This document shows positions 12,363-21,629 of a DNA stretch of 64,000 bases, piece by piece. The notes beneath the pieces were generated by a model. That model made no database searches. It saw only the letters and a list, made by a program, of their open reading frames with translations, and was not told where the DNA came from. Location of the stretch: contig NZ_JAHEIM010000001.1 in NCBI RefSeq assembly GCF_024639375.1, positions 62,001 to 126,000 on the forward strand, in the 5' to 3' direction. The translations under genes were made by a program, and so were the position numbers. The stretch comes from Rhodoluna sp. (GTDB lineage: Bacteria > Actinomycetota > Actinomycetes > Actinomycetales > Microbacteriaceae). The number at the start of each line of letters is the position of its first letter. Position 1 is the first letter of the stretch.

Positions 12363-13865
12363 ATGTCAGATCTCATTCGCAAAAGCGCCTCAGAGCAGGC
12401 TGAACTTCTTCGCACTGGCCAGGTTTCTTCGGTTGAACTGACCCAGGCGCACCTTGACCGCACTGCAGCTGTGGATGGCGACGTTCACAGCTATCTTCAC
12501 GTTGGCCCAGAGGCTGCGCTTGCCGCCGCCGCCGACATTGATCGTCGTCGTGCCGCAGGCGAGCAGTTGCACCAGCTTGCTGGTTTGCCAATTGCCGTAA
12601 AAGACAACCTGACAACTACTGATGCGCCAACCACCTCGGGCTCAAAGATTCTTGAGGGTTGGGTTCCGCCTTACGACGCAACTGTGGTTGCCAAACTTCG
12701 CGCCGCTGGCATGCCAATTTTGGGCAAGACCAACCTCGACGAATTCGCCATGGGTTCATCAACCGAGTTCTCGGCTTACGGCCCAAGCAAAAACCCTTGG
12801 GATCTAGGCCGCATCCCGGGTGGTTCTGGTGGTGGCTCGAGCTCAGTGGTTGCCTCTTTTCAGGCGCCGCTTGCAATCGGTTCAGACACCGGTGGTTCAA
12901 TTCGCTACCCAGCATTCGTAACCGGCACCGTTGGCGCCAAGCCAACCTACGGAGCGGTTTCACGCTACGGCTTGATTGCGCTGGCAAGCTCGCTTGACCA
13001 GGTTGGCCCGGTTTCTCGTAATGTTCTTGACTCAGCTTTGCTGCAGGACGTTATTGCCGGTCACGACCCACACGACAGCACCTCGTTGCCTGAGTCACTT
13101 GGCTCAATGGCCGAGGCTGCTAAAAAGCTTGACGTCAAGGGCATGCGCATTGGTGTTATCAAGCAGTTGAATGGTGAAGGTTTCGCCGCTGGAGTTTCAG
13201 CTCGTTTTAACGAAAGCTTGCAGCTGTTGCAGCAGGCCGGTGCCGAGATTGTTGAAGTTGACTGCCCAAGTTTTGAATATGCAATCGCTGCTTACTACTT
13301 GATCTTGCCTGCAGAGGCCTCTTCAAACCTTGCAAAGTTTGATTCAGTGCGTTTTGGTTTGCGCGTGACTCCAGAAGGCACACCAACCATTGAGCGCGTG
13401 ATGGCGGCCACTCGTGAGGCTGGTTTCGGTCCAGAGGTTAAGCGCCGCATCATCCTGGGCACATATGCACTTTCAAGTGGCTATTACGACGCGTACTACG
13501 GCAGTGCCCAAAAAGTGCGCACCCTGATTCAGCGCGACTTTGATGCAGCATTTGCCAAGGCTGATGTGTTGGTTTCACCAACTGCACCAAGCGTTGCGTT
13601 TAAGTTTGGCGAGAAGCTGGATGACCCACTTGCAATGTACCTAAACGACATCGCAACCATTCCGGCAAACCTTGCGGGCATTCCGGGCATCGCGGTGCCA
13701 AACGGTTTGGCCGAAGAGAACATGCCATCTGGCATTCAGTTCTTGGCGCCTGCACGTGAAGACGCTCGTTTGTATCAAGTAGGTGCAACCCTAGAGAAGC
13801 TTCACGAAGATGTTTGGGGCAAGCGAATGATTGATTTTGCACCCGAGTTGCAGGAGGCTCGCTAA
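12363..13865 (+). CDS. gatA: Glu-tRNA amidotransferase subunit GatA
   Basis: GatA is the amidase subunit that releases ammonia from glutamine for transamidation. The 500 residues carry the amidase-signature Ser-cisSer-Lys triad: Lys80 in LPIAVKDN, Ser155 in [10 protein letters not shown] and Ser179 in [11 protein letters not shown]. It starts 3 bases after gatC, preceded by GGAG. Its TAA stop shares one base with the gatB ATG (TAATG), the usual coupling for subunits needed in equal amounts. Confidence 0.98.
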   Translation: MSDLIRKSASEQAELLRTGQVSSVELTQAHLDRTAAVDGDVHSYLHVGPEAALAAAADIDRRRAAGEQLHQLAGLPIAVKDNLTTTDAPTTSGSKILEGWVPPYDATVVAKLRAAGMPILGKTNLDEFAMGSSTEFSAYGPSKNPWDLGRIPGGSGGGSSSVVASFQAPLAIGSDTGGSIRYPAFVTGTVGAKPTYGAVSRYGLIALASSLDQVGPVSRNVLDSALLQDVIAGHDPHDSTSLPESLGSMAEAAKKLDVKGMRIGVIKQLNGEGFAAGVSARFNESLQLLQQAGAEIVEVDCPSFEYAIAAYYLILPAEASSNLAKFDSVRFGLRVTPEGTPTIERVMAATREAGFGPEVKRRIILGTYALSSGYYDAYYGSAQKVRTLIQRDFDAAFAKADVLVSPTAPSVAFKFGEKLDDPLAMYLNDIATIPANLAGIPGIAVPNGLAEENMPSGIQFLAPAREDARLYQVGATLEKLHEDVWGKRMIDFAPELQEAR

Positions 13866-15367
13866 TGGCTAAAGACGAGTTGATGAACTACGAGAAGGCC
13901 CTTGAGCAATTTGAAGTTGTGATTGGTCTTGAGGTTCACGTTGAACTAAACACCAATACCAAAATGTTCTGTGGTTGCCGCAACGAGTTTGGCAACGAGC
14001 CAAACACCAACGTTTGCCCAATCTGCATCGGCCTGCCTGGTTCGCTGCCTGCAGTAAACAAGAAGGCTGTTGAGTCAAGCATCAAGATTGGTTTGCAGCT
14101 TGGTTGCGAAATTGCCCCTAACGGTCGCTTCGCACGCAAGAACTACTTTTATCCAGACTTGGCAAAGAACTTTCAGACCTCGCAATTTGACGAGCCAATC
14201 GCTTTTGAAGGCGCTTTGGACGTTGAGGTGCCATCTGGCAAGGTTTTCACGATTCAAATTGAGCGTGCTCACATGGAAGAAGATGCGGGCAAGCTGACCC
14301 ACGTTGGTGGATCAACCGGTCGCATTCAGGGTGCCGAGTATTCACTTGTTGACTACAACCGCGCCGGTGTGCCTCTGGTTGAGATCGTGACCAAGCCGGT
14401 TTATGGCGCGGGTGCTGAAGCTCCTGAACTGGCCGCGGCTTATGTGCGATTGATCCGAGAAATCGTGAAGAGCATGAACGTTTCAGATGCTCGCATGGAG
14501 CGCGGAAACGTGCGCTGTGACGCAAACGTTTCACTGCGACCACACGGTCAAGAAAAACTTGGCACTCGCACCGAGACTAAGAACGTTAACTCTTTGCGTT
14601 CTATCGAGCGTGCTGTGCGTTATGAAATTCAACGTCAGGCAGCACTTTTGGCCAAGGGTGTTGCAATCACTCAAGAGACTCGTCACTGGCACGAAGACAA
14701 GGGTGCAACCAGTTCTGGTCGCCCTAAGTCAGACGCCGATGACTACCGCTACTTCCCAGAACCAGACCTGGTTCCGGTGCAGCCTTCAAAAGCCTGGATC
14801 GAAGAAATTCGCGCAACCTTGCCAGAAAACCCAGCCGACCGTCGCAAGCGCGTGCAGGCTGAGTGGGGCTTTGCCGATCTTGAGTTCCGCGATGTTGTTA
14901 ACGCAGGATTGCTAGACCAAATTGAAGAAACCGTAAAGGCCGGCGCAAAGCCACAGGCTGCTCGCAAGTGGTGGACCGGCGAACTTGCTCGTATTGCGAA
15001 CACTCAAGACCAGGATGTGACCGACCTAGAAATTTCTGGTGCCTACGTTGCCGAACTTGCTGGCTTGGTTGAAGCAGGCAAGATCAACGACCGTTTGGCT
15101 CGCGAAGTTTTGACTTTTGTTTTGGCTGGCGAAGGTAGCCCCGCTCAGGTAGTTGCAGCTCGGGGCCTTGAAGTTGTATCTGACGACGGCGCCCTGATTG
15201 CGGCTATCGAAGCTGCGTTGGCAAAACAGCCAGATGTGCTCGATGCAATTCGTGAAGGCCGCATGCAGGCCGCCGGTGCCGTTATCGGTGCAGTTATGCA
15301 GGCCATGAAGGGCTCTGCGGATGCCGGCCGTGTGCGTGAACTGCTAATCGAAATGGCAAATAAATAA
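13865..15367 (+). CDS. gatB: Asp/Glu-tRNA amidotransferase subunit GatB
   Basis: GatB binds the misacylated tRNA, phosphorylates it with ATP and accepts ammonia channelled from GatA. The 500 residues include VIGLEVHVELNT, a zinc-type cysteine cluster (MFCGCRNEFG ... NVCPICIGLPG), YFYPDLAKNFQTSQ, ERAHMEEDAGKL and SLVDYNRAGVPLVEIVT. A helical/YqeY-like tail (REGRMQAAGAVIGAVMQAMK) recognises tRNA. The start codon overlaps the gatA stop. The gene ends in a palindrome-rich gap before tRNA-His. Confidence 0.98.
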   Translation: MAKDELMNYEKALEQFEVVIGLEVHVELNTNTKMFCGCRNEFGNEPNTNVCPICIGLPGSLPAVNKKAVESSIKIGLQLGCEIAPNGRFARKNYFYPDLAKNFQTSQFDEPIAFEGALDVEVPSGKVFTIQIERAHMEEDAGKLTHVGGSTGRIQGAEYSLVDYNRAGVPLVEIVTKPVYGAGAEAPELAAAYVRLIREIVKSMNVSDARMERGNVRCDANVSLRPHGQEKLGTRTETKNVNSLRSIERAVRYEIQRQAALLAKGVAITQETRHWHEDKGATSSGRPKSDADDYRYFPEPDLVPVQPSKAWIEEIRATLPENPADRRKRVQAEWGFADLEFRDVVNAGLLDQIEETVKAGAKPQAARKWWTGELARIANTQDQDVTDLEISGAYVAELAGLVEAGKINDRLAREVLTFVLAGEGSPAQVVAARGLEVVSDDGALIAAIEAALAKQPDVLDAIREGRMQAAGAVIGAVMQAMKGSADAGRVRELLIEMANK

Positions 15368-15441
15368 TTTGCGTTGGCAAATCGACTGCCTTGGCGATCG
15401 ATCAATAAATATTGAATCTGGTTTAAATAAATAGGGTTCCA

Positions 15442-15469
15442 CCTGGTTTTAATAACCAGGGCTTCGCCC
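15442..15469. repeat. Two small adjoining hairpins after gatB
   Basis: CCTGGTT-TTAAT-AACCAGG (15442-15460) is a perfect 7-bp stem. It shares its last bases with a short GGGC-TTC-GCCC stem (15459-15469). Neither has a following T-run, so they are structural elements of unknown use in the gatB 3' region rather than clear terminators. Confidence 0.6.
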
Positions 15470-15523
15470 CAATGAATAAAGTCCCCGGAATTTACTTCCG
15501 GGGACTTTAAACATTCATTGGGG
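15467..15523. terminator. Very strong hairpin between gatB and tRNA-His
   Basis: The inner stem is 13 perfect base pairs (AAAGTCCCCGGAA / TTCCGGGGACTTT, loop TTTAC). It is extended by an outer 11-bp stem, CCCCAATGAAT / ATTCATTGGGG, with a 4-base bulge. The outer right arm includes the encoded CCA end of the minus-strand tRNA-His. It probably ends gatB and/or tRNA-His transcripts, although T-runs are short on both strands. Confidence 0.75.
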
Positions 15524-15595
15524 TGAGTAACGGGGCTTGAACCCGCGACCCCCTGGACCACAACCAGGTGCTCTACCAGCTGAGCTATACCCACC
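15519..15595 (-). tRNA. tRNA-His (GTG)
   Basis: On the minus strand the acceptor GTGGGTA pairs with TACTCAC. The anticodon loop TTGTGGT gives GTG, and the T arm reads CGGGGCTTGAACCCG on the plus strand. The base before the acceptor stem is G, which pairs with discriminator C73: the extra G-1 identity element of tRNA-His. CCA is encoded. A TAGGCT box at 15627-15632 on the same strand could be its -10. Confidence 0.97.
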
Positions 15596-15643
15596 ATGTG
15601 CTAAACCTTTGTTTAACAACCAAGTAAGCCTATCAGTTTGAAG

Positions 15644-16252
15644 CTAGTTAGTGCCCGCGATGTTTGCAGATGCCTCTTTGGCCTGGTCGGTGCTTGGGCC
15701 GGGTGCAGGAACCATTACTGTTTGGCGGTAATAACGCAGCTCTTGAATTGATTCACGAATGTCTGCCAGGGCACGGTGGCCGCCGTCTTTTTTAGGCAAC
15801 TGAAAATAGACCCGCGGATACCAGCGGCGGGTGAGCTCTTTGATTGATGAAACGTCGATGTTTCGATAGTGCAGATGCTCGTCGAGTGCTGGCATGTAGC
15901 GGTTGATGAACATGCGGTCGGTGCCAATGGTGTTGCCGGCAAGTGGGGCCTCTTTGGCGTTTGGCACGAAGCGCTTGATGTAGCTAAGCACCACTTCTTC
16001 GGCTTCGGCTAGCTCAAGACCATTTTCAACTTCGGTGATGAGGCCTGATTCGGTGTGCATGTTGCGCACGAAATCGTTCATCTGCGCCCATGAATCCTCG
16101 CGAGGTTTGATCACCACGTCGATGCCTTCATCCAAGATTTCTAGTTCTGAGTTGGTGATTACGACCGCAATTTCAACCAGGCAATCCTTCTCAGGATTCA
16201 GGCCGGTCATTTCACAGTCGATCCAAACTAAGTTGTCAGAAATCTCAATCAC
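15644..16252 (-). CDS. orn: Oligoribonuclease (DEDDh 3'-5' exonuclease)
   Basis: Orn degrades 2-5 nucleotide RNA fragments, including pGpG from c-di-GMP turnover, to mononucleotides. The 202-residue length is near the family norm. Exo I motif LVWIDCEMTGL supplies Asp12 and Glu14, LAGNTIGTDRMF is Exo II, and HRALADIRESIQELRYY carries the catalytic His/Asp of Exo III. The start is GTG 16252 with no Shine-Dalgarno. TATTTT ends 6 bases upstream, consistent with a leaderless mRNA. The C-terminal about 20 residues are Ala/Pro-rich and poorly conserved. Confidence 0.96.
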   Translation of the reverse strand: MIEISDNLVWIDCEMTGLNPEKDCLVEIAVVITNSELEILDEGIDVVIKPREDSWAQMNDFVRNMHTESGLITEVENGLELAEAEEVVLSYIKRFVPNAKEAPLAGNTIGTDRMFINRYMPALDEHLHYRNIDVSSIKELTRRWYPRVYFQLPKKDGGHRALADIRESIQELRYYRQTVMVPAPGPSTDQAKEASANIAGTN

Positions 16253-16258
16253 GTTCCA

Positions 16259-16264
16259 AAAATA
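16259..16264 (-). promoter_or_regulatory. Possible -10 box TATTTT for orn
   Basis: TATTTT on the minus strand is 6 bases from GTG 16252. The same T-rich run is the tail of the terminator at 16267-16296, so one stretch may both end the upstream transcript and start orn. Confidence 0.45.
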
Positions 16265-16266
16265 GG

Positions 16267-16296
16267 GGAGGTCTCCGACATCAGTCGGAGACCTCC
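16267..16296 (-). terminator. Terminator of the RND exporter gene
   Basis: GGAGGTCTCCGAC / GTCGGAGACCTCC is a perfect 13-bp stem with loop ATCA. On the minus strand it is followed by CCCTATTTTT, giving a usable T-run. Confidence 0.85.
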
Positions 16297-16313
16297 AATT
16301 CTAACCAAGCGGA

Positions 16314-19300
16314 TTAGGCAGCCTTGGCCTTCTTGGTGCGCTTCGCAAGACGGTTTGCTGCTGCCTTCTCTTTGCGGCCCTCAACCAATCGGTAAAGCAC
16401 CGGCACGATAACCAGGGTCAACACAGTTGATGAGAACAATCCACCGATAACCACGATCGCAAGTGGCTGTGAAATGAATCCACCACCACCCGTGATTCCG
16501 ATTGCCATCGGTGTCAAAGCAAAGATGGTTGCCAACGCGGTCATCAAAATTGGGCGCAGGCGTTGACGTGCTCCATCCATGATGGCTTCAACGAGCGGGC
16601 GACCCTGCTTGCGATATTGGTTGATTAGGTCAATCAGCACGATTGCATTTGTGACCACAACACCAACTAGCAACAGCATGCCAATCAAAGAAGGCACACC
16701 CAGTGGCGTGTCTGTGGCTAGCAATAGACCAAGTGCACCGGTTGCTGCGAATGGAATCGAGATCAAGAGAATCAGTGGCTGAATCAAACTTGAGAATGTC
16801 GCAACCATTACGATGAACACGATTGCAACCGCAGCCAAGAGGGCTACACCAAGCTGCTGGAATGATGATGCCTGGTCGGCGCTCACACCGCCAAGCGTTG
16901 CAGATACTCCCAAAGGCAATTCAGTTGCGTCAAGGCGCTTGCTAACTTCAGCTGAGATTGCGCCGAGGTTGTCGCCAGATGGGGTGAGCGATACCTTGGC
17001 GGTGCGGTCACCCTTCTCGCTGGTAATTGAAACTGGCACTTCAACCTGTTCAACACGTGCAATCGAAGACAATGACACCAATCCAGTTGCGGTTGGAATC
17101 TTGATTGCCTTAATTTCTGCAACCGTGTCTGGAGTATTTGTCTGCACCACATAGATAGAAGTCTCAACATTGTTGAGGTTTACCTTGCCAATGCTCGTTG
17201 GCTTCAGCTTCGATGAAACGATGCCACCCACTGCAATTTCACTTAGTCCAAGTTTTGCAGCCGCTAGACGATTCACAGTCACACGCAAGGTGCGCTGCTT
17301 CTCGGCTAGCGAGTTAGTTACCTCGGATACATCCGGGGTGCCTTGCATTGCTGTTTGCAACTTGGCAATCGCGTCGTTGAGTTTGATGTCATCTGGGGCT
17401 GTCACCTTGATGTCAATGGTGCTTGATGAACCGAAGCCCGGGCCGCCGCCTGAGGCAAATTTAATTGTGCCCAGGCTTGGGTCTTGCTCAAACTTTGTAG
17501 TCAGCTTGTCTTGCAATGCTGGCAAGTCTGTGCCGTCTACAGCAGTGGCCTGAATTGAGATGCCTCCGGCCGATGCGCCGAATGCAACGCGACCGTCACC
17601 GCTTGAGCCAATTGATGTCTGCACGACTTCAATGGTTTTTTCGGCGAGCAGTAGTGACTCGACCTTGGCTGCGGCCTCATCTTGCTGCTTCAAGGTTGCG
17701 CCAGCCGGCAAAGTTTGATTGATCACGAAACCGTTCGAACCTGAAGAGCCAATGAAGTCAGTTTTCAAGAATGGCACCAGCGCAAAGGTGAAAACCAAAA
17801 CGATGAATGCTGAAACGATAGTGATTACCGGGCGCTTCTGAGTCCAAGTTAGAACTGGCAAGTAGCCGCGCTGCAACCAGCTCTTGCGCTCTTTTTCTTC
17901 CTCTGCCAAGCGGGCCTTTTCGGCGAACTTGTCGAGGTCCTTTTTCTTTAGGGCATCACTTTCTTTAGGGTTCTTCAAGAACCAGTAAGCCAAGACTGGA
18001 ACGATGGTTAGCGACACAAAGAGTGAAGCGACCAGTGCAATGGCGAAGGTAAAGGCGAAAGGTCTAAAGATTTCGCCAATCAGGCCGCTCACCAATGCTA
18101 TTGGCAAGAACACAGCCACGGTGGTGATGGTGGCTGCCGTGATCGCGCCAGCAACTTCCTTCACTGCGTCAAGAATTGCTGTGCTCTTTGGCTCGCCATA
18201 AGAAAGGTGACGGTTAATGTTTTCGATAACCACGATTGAGTCATCGACAACTCGACCGATTGCAATCGTTAGCGCACTCAGCGTCAAGATGTTCAATGAG
18301 TAGCCGAATTGGTTGAGGCCAATAAATGTAATCAAAACCGAGGTTGGAATTGAAATTGCGGTCACCAAAGTTGATCGCACAGATAGCAAGAAGAGCAAAA
18401 TTACGAGAATCGCAAAGCTGAGGCCAAGCAAGCCTTCGGTGCTTAGGTTTTCAAGTGACTTCTCAACGTATGGTGCCTGGTCAAAAACTGTCACAACTGT
18501 TACAGCGCCTAGCTTCTTTTGTAACTCAGCAATCTTGTCGTGCACCGCGTGTGAAACGGCAACAGTGTTGCCATCCTGAGTTTTAACAATTGAAATCGAA
18601 AGAGCAGCTTTGCCATTTGTGCGGGCGATGCTCGTGGTCGGTGCATCTTCGTAGTTGACTTTGGCAACATCGCTAAGTTTCAGAGCAACTGTGCGAGTAC
18701 TCACCGTTGGTGTTGTTGAACCAGGAATAGTGAATCCACTTGGAATTCCACCCATTCCAGCAAGGCCGGCGGGAATCGAGGGGGTAGTCGGTGCAGTGAC
18801 CGTAGTCTTTGTGCCAATTAGCGGAAGTGACTTGAGCTGCTCAAGGCTGTTGACCGGGGTTCCAACTTCAACTGAGATCGACCCATCTTTGTCAGAGATT
18901 GTTCCAGCAGGAATGATGAAGCCGTTTACCTGCAGAGCGCTAGTGATTGATTGCTGAGTTAGCCCGTTGGCAGTCATTAGAGAAGTGTTCAACTTGAGGT
19001 TCACGCGCTTTTCACGAATGCCCGAAATTGTCACATCGCGAACTCCGCTGATCTCACCAAAGAGTTGTGGTGCCACATCTTGAAGTGTTTGAGCGATTGA
19101 TTCGTTGTCACCGTTGTTAGCCGAAACGCCTAGAGCAATAATCGGCACTGAATCGAAGCTGCCTGAAAGAACATTTGGTGTTACATCTGCTGGCAACGCC
19201 GATTGAATAGAAGCCAACGCAGCTGCCAAGGTTTCTTTAACTTTGGATGTTGCAGTGCCGTAGTCATACTCAACGCGAACGATCGAGATGTTGCTCTGCG

Positions 19301-19553
19301 AGGTTGAAGTGGTATTGACGATGCCGTCGGTTTGGCGCACCGCATCTTCGATTACCTGGCTGACCTGCTTGTCGATCACCTCAGGCGAGGCACCTGGGTA
19401 TGCGGTGACAATTGCCGCCTGTGGCACTTCAAACGAGGGGATGAGTTCTTGCTTGAGCGACCCCAAGGAAATGAATCCGAAGATTGCAACGATGATAGTG
19501 ATTAGGGCAACCACAGAACGGTTGGCAACACTCAATTTGGCAAGACTAAACAA
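16314..19553 (-). CDS. RND-family efflux transporter (AcrB/SwrC-like)
   Basis: A large proton-driven exporter of the HAE/ACR_tran type. It has an N-terminal TM helix (VALITIIVAIFGF), two large extracytoplasmic loops, and two six-helix bundles. The TM4 motif GRVVDDSIVVIENI keeps the paired Asp residues used in proton relay. The TM10 motif is GVVVTNAIVLIDL, where AcrB has Lys; a non-Lys residue is usual in Gram-positive SwrC/YerP-type proteins. I prefer TTG 19553 (1079 residues, GAAAGG upstream) over TTG 19580. No adaptor or outer-membrane gene is adjacent, as expected for a monoderm. The substrate is unknown: lipids, surfactants or drugs are possible. Confidence 0.88.
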   Translation of the reverse strand: MFSLAKLSVANRSVVALITIIVAIFGFISLGSLKQELIPSFEVPQAAIVTAYPGASPEVIDKQVSQVIEDAVRQTDGIVNTTSTSQSNISIVRVEYDYGTATSKVKETLAAALASIQSALPADVTPNVLSGSFDSVPIIALGVSANNGDNESIAQTLQDVAPQLFGEISGVRDVTISGIREKRVNLKLNTSLMTANGLTQQSITSALQVNGFIIPAGTISDKDGSISVEVGTPVNSLEQLKSLPLIGTKTTVTAPTTPSIPAGLAGMGGIPSGFTIPGSTTPTVSTRTVALKLSDVAKVNYEDAPTTSIARTNGKAALSISIVKTQDGNTVAVSHAVHDKIAELQKKLGAVTVVTVFDQAPYVEKSLENLSTEGLLGLSFAILVILLFLLSVRSTLVTAISIPTSVLITFIGLNQFGYSLNILTLSALTIAIGRVVDDSIVVIENINRHLSYGEPKSTAILDAVKEVAGAITAATITTVAVFLPIALVSGLIGEIFRPFAFTFAIALVASLFVSLTIVPVLAYWFLKNPKESDALKKKDLDKFAEKARLAEEEKERKSWLQRGYLPVLTWTQKRPVITIVSAFIVLVFTFALVPFLKTDFIGSSGSNGFVINQTLPAGATLKQQDEAAAKVESLLLAEKTIEVVQTSIGSSGDGRVAFGASAGGISIQATAVDGTDLPALQDKLTTKFEQDPSLGTIKFASGGGPGFGSSSTIDIKVTAPDDIKLNDAIAKLQTAMQGTPDVSEVTNSLAEKQRTLRVTVNRLAAAKLGLSEIAVGGIVSSKLKPTSIGKVNLNNVETSIYVVQTNTPDTVAEIKAIKIPTATGLVSLSSIARVEQVEVPVSITSEKGDRTAKVSLTPSGDNLGAISAEVSKRLDATELPLGVSATLGGVSADQASSFQQLGVALLAAVAIVFIVMVATFSSLIQPLILLISIPFAATGALGLLLATDTPLGVPSLIGMLLLVGVVVTNAIVLIDLINQYRKQGRPLVEAIMDGARQRLRPILMTALATIFALTPMAIGITGGGGFISQPLAIVVIGGLFSSTVLTLVIVPVLYRLVEGRKEKAAANRLAKRTKKAKAA

Positions 19554-19618
19554 AGCAGACCTTTCAACGGAATACCTCAAGGCTAACCGCCATAAACCGA
19601 AAGTAATTCCAATCGCAG

Positions 19619-19624
19619 TAGCAT
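19619..19624 (+). promoter_or_regulatory. -10 box TAGCAT for a leaderless start
   Basis: TAGCAT lies exactly 6 bases before ATG 19631; no Shine-Dalgarno is present. Confidence 0.5.
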
Positions 19625-19630
19625 TTAGTA

Positions 19631-19981
19631 ATGTCTGAGAACCTGCCTCCGTGCCCTAAATGCCAGTCTTTTTATACCTATGAAATGGGTTCGCTCTTGG
19701 TTTGCCCAGAGTGTGCAAATGAGTGGCAGCCCGAGGCCGAAGAGGCTGAACCGGTTGCCGCAGAGGTCAAGGATTCGGTTGGCAACGTATTAGCCGATGG
19801 CGACACCGTGACGATCGTTAAAGACCTCAAAGTCAAAGGAAGCTCGACCTCAGTAAAGGTTGGCACCAAAGTGCGCAACATTCGGTTAATTAGTCCTGTG
19901 GATGGGCACGACATCGACGCAAAAGTCGATGGATTCGGCTCGATGTATCTAAAGTCGAGCATTGTGAAAAAGGTTATTTAA
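19631..19981 (+). CDS. YjdM/PhnA-type zinc-ribbon protein
   Basis: The 116-residue protein has a CPKC...CPEC zinc ribbon at residues 8-32. A C-terminal SH3-like domain follows (VKDSVGNVLADGDTV, GTKVRNIRL, SMYLKSSIVKKV), the standard YjdM layout. The old name PhnA (alkylphosphonate utilisation) is historical, and the biochemical role is not established. No phosphonate genes are nearby. The 3' end overlaps the convergent SDR gene by 8 bases. Confidence 0.9.
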   Translation: MSENLPPCPKCQSFYTYEMGSLLVCPECANEWQPEAEEAEPVAAEVKDSVGNVLADGDTVTIVKDLKVKGSSTSVKVGTKVRNIRLISPVDGHDIDAKVDGFGSMYLKSSIVKKVI

Positions 19982-20777
19982 GCAGCGAAGCCATCTGCTT
20001 GTAAATCAGGTTCGCAGCAAAGATTGGGTTTAGTCGGCTCAGGCGATCCATCAACTTGGCGTCTGAGCCAATGCAAATGCGTGGCACATTGTGTTCGATG
20101 GCATCAACCATTGCACGAGCGGCAACCGGCGCCGGAGTGGTCTTCATTTTTGAGCTCTCAGCTGCATCTGCAGGCATGTCCATGCCCGAGTTAGTTGCAA
20201 TGTTGGTTGCGATTGCGCCAGGGAAAACTACGGTGACGCCGACATTGGTTCCCAGAAGTTCTGAGCGCAGACCTTCAGTGAACAACTTGACGGCTGCCTT
20301 TGAAGCTCCATAGACGCTCTGACCAGGAACCGGAGCGTAGGCGCCCATCGATGAAACGTTGAGAATGTGGGCCTCAGGCTGGGCAAGTAGGCCTGGCAAG
20401 AACGCCTTAACCATAAGAAGTGGGCCGGTGAAGTTAACGTTCATTACTCGGGCGGCAGCCTCAAGGCTTAGCTCATTAACTTTCACAAACGGCTGGATGA
20501 TTCCGGCGTTATTGATGATTGCGTCGATGTGGGCACCCATGCGCTCACCAATTTCTCGCGGCAGGTTGGCAACGTGAGCAGCATCGGTGATGTCAACCAC
20601 GAAAGTCTCAACTCGACCGCCAAGAGCGTCAGCCAGAGCCTTGGTTTCGGCAAGGGTCTCGGCACGCATGTCGATTGCAGCAACTTGAGCGCCGCGCTTA
20701 ATCAGTTCAAGGGTTAATTCGCGACCCATTCCGCTGCCGGCACCAGTGACTACAACAACTTTTCCTTGAACCTTCAT
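19974..20777 (-). CDS. Short-chain dehydrogenase/reductase
   Basis: A classical SDR of 267 residues. The Rossmann motif VTGAGSGMGREL is at residues 10-21, NNAGI near 90, and the catalytic Ser-Tyr-Lys lies in LNVSSMGAYAP and SVYGASKAAVK. The C-terminal helix (NPIFAANLIYKQMASLLK) may touch membrane or substrate. GAGGGGG precedes ATG 20777, an unusually strong ribosome-binding site for this region. Neighbours give no substrate hint, so only NAD(P)-dependent oxidoreduction of a hydroxyl or keto compound can be claimed. Confidence 0.9.
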   Translation of the reverse strand: MKVQGKVVVVTGAGSGMGRELTLELIKRGAQVAAIDMRAETLAETKALADALGGRVETFVVDITDAAHVANLPREIGERMGAHIDAIINNAGIIQPFVKVNELSLEAAARVMNVNFTGPLLMVKAFLPGLLAQPEAHILNVSSMGAYAPVPGQSVYGASKAAVKLFTEGLRSELLGTNVGVTVVFPGAIATNIATNSGMDMPADAAESSKMKTTPAPVAARAMVDAIEHNVPRICIGSDAKLMDRLSRLNPIFAANLIYKQMASLLK

Positions 20778-20889
20778 TTTGCCCCCTCGAATAATGGCTA
20801 GATATCTTCATAGTATGCCCGTTTCGGAGAAATTCGCTAAGAGCAGCGGGTGACCAGAAAGTAAACTAATCCTTGGCTCTTTAGGCCAT

Positions 20890-20962
20890 GCCCTCGTAGC
20901 TCAGTGGATAGAGCAAGAGCCTTCTAATCTCTTGGTCGCAGGTTCGATTCCTGCCGAGGGCG
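20890..20962 (+). tRNA. tRNA-Arg (TCT)
   Basis: The acceptor GCCCTCG pairs with CGAGGGC. The D arm is GCTCAGTGGATAGAGC, the anticodon loop CTTCTAA gives TCT, and the T arm is GCAGGTTCGATTCCTGC. The last anticodon-stem pair (C31/T39) does not pair. CCA is not encoded (GCA follows). A TAAACT box at 20862-20867 is a candidate -10. Confidence 0.95.
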
Positions 20963-20999
20963 CACGCTTGCGCGAAATGCTAAAAGTTAGGCAATTGCA

Positions 21000-21626
21000 G
21001 TGATTATTGATGTTTGGTCTGATGTGGTTTGCCCTTGGTGTTTCATTGGCAAACGCCGTCTAGAGAAGGCAGTGGCGTCGTTGCCCGATGGCACTCAGGT
21101 TGAAATTCGCCACCGCGCATTTCAGCTGCAGCCAGACATCCAGGGCGTGGTGTCAACTACCGAGCACCTAGCGAGCAAATATCGCCTGGACAGCGAAGCC
21201 GTTGCCCGCATGCAGGCCAACGTATGTTCAATCGCCGATGGTGAAGGCCTTTGCTACGACCTTGAAAACACTTTGTCTGGCAACACTAGGGATGCTCACC
21301 GCTTGCTGTTGTGGGCACAATCACAAGGCAGGCACGCCCAGCTGCTGGAGGCCATGTATTCGGCCTATTTTGAAAAATCTGAGGCCCTGTTCAGTCACGA
21401 AGATTTGATTGCAGTAGCAACTCGAGCTGGTTTCAACAAAGACACAATCGAGGCCGTGCTCAATTCAAATGATTTTGACGGCCAGGTGACCGAAGATCAG
21501 CAACTCGCGTCGAACCTTGGAGCAACTGGTGTGCCATTCTTCGTAATCGACATGAAGGTCGGAATTTCTGGAGCACAACCGCAGGAAGTTTTCAATAACG
21601 CACTTGCTCAGGCGCTGTCGAACTAA
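21000..21626 (+). CDS. DsbA-family oxidoreductase (FrnE-like)
   Basis: A 208-residue thioredoxin-fold protein with a helical insert. The redox motif CPWC is at residues 11-14 (WSDVVCPWCFIGKRRLE) and the cis-Pro loop is GATGVPFFVIDMK. There is no signal peptide, so it is predicted cytoplasmic, as for FrnE proteins linked to oxidative-stress tolerance rather than exported DsbA. GTG 21000 is used; TAGGCA ends 6 bases upstream and no Shine-Dalgarno is clear. It converges on terC with only 3 bases between the stops. Confidence 0.9.
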   Translation: MIIDVWSDVVCPWCFIGKRRLEKAVASLPDGTQVEIRHRAFQLQPDIQGVVSTTEHLASKYRLDSEAVARMQANVCSIADGEGLCYDLENTLSGNTRDAHRLLLWAQSQGRHAQLLEAMYSAYFEKSEALFSHEDLIAVATRAGFNKDTIEAVLNSNDFDGQVTEDQQLASNLGATGVPFFVIDMKVGISGAQPQEVFNNALAQALSN

Positions 21627-21629
21627 AAC

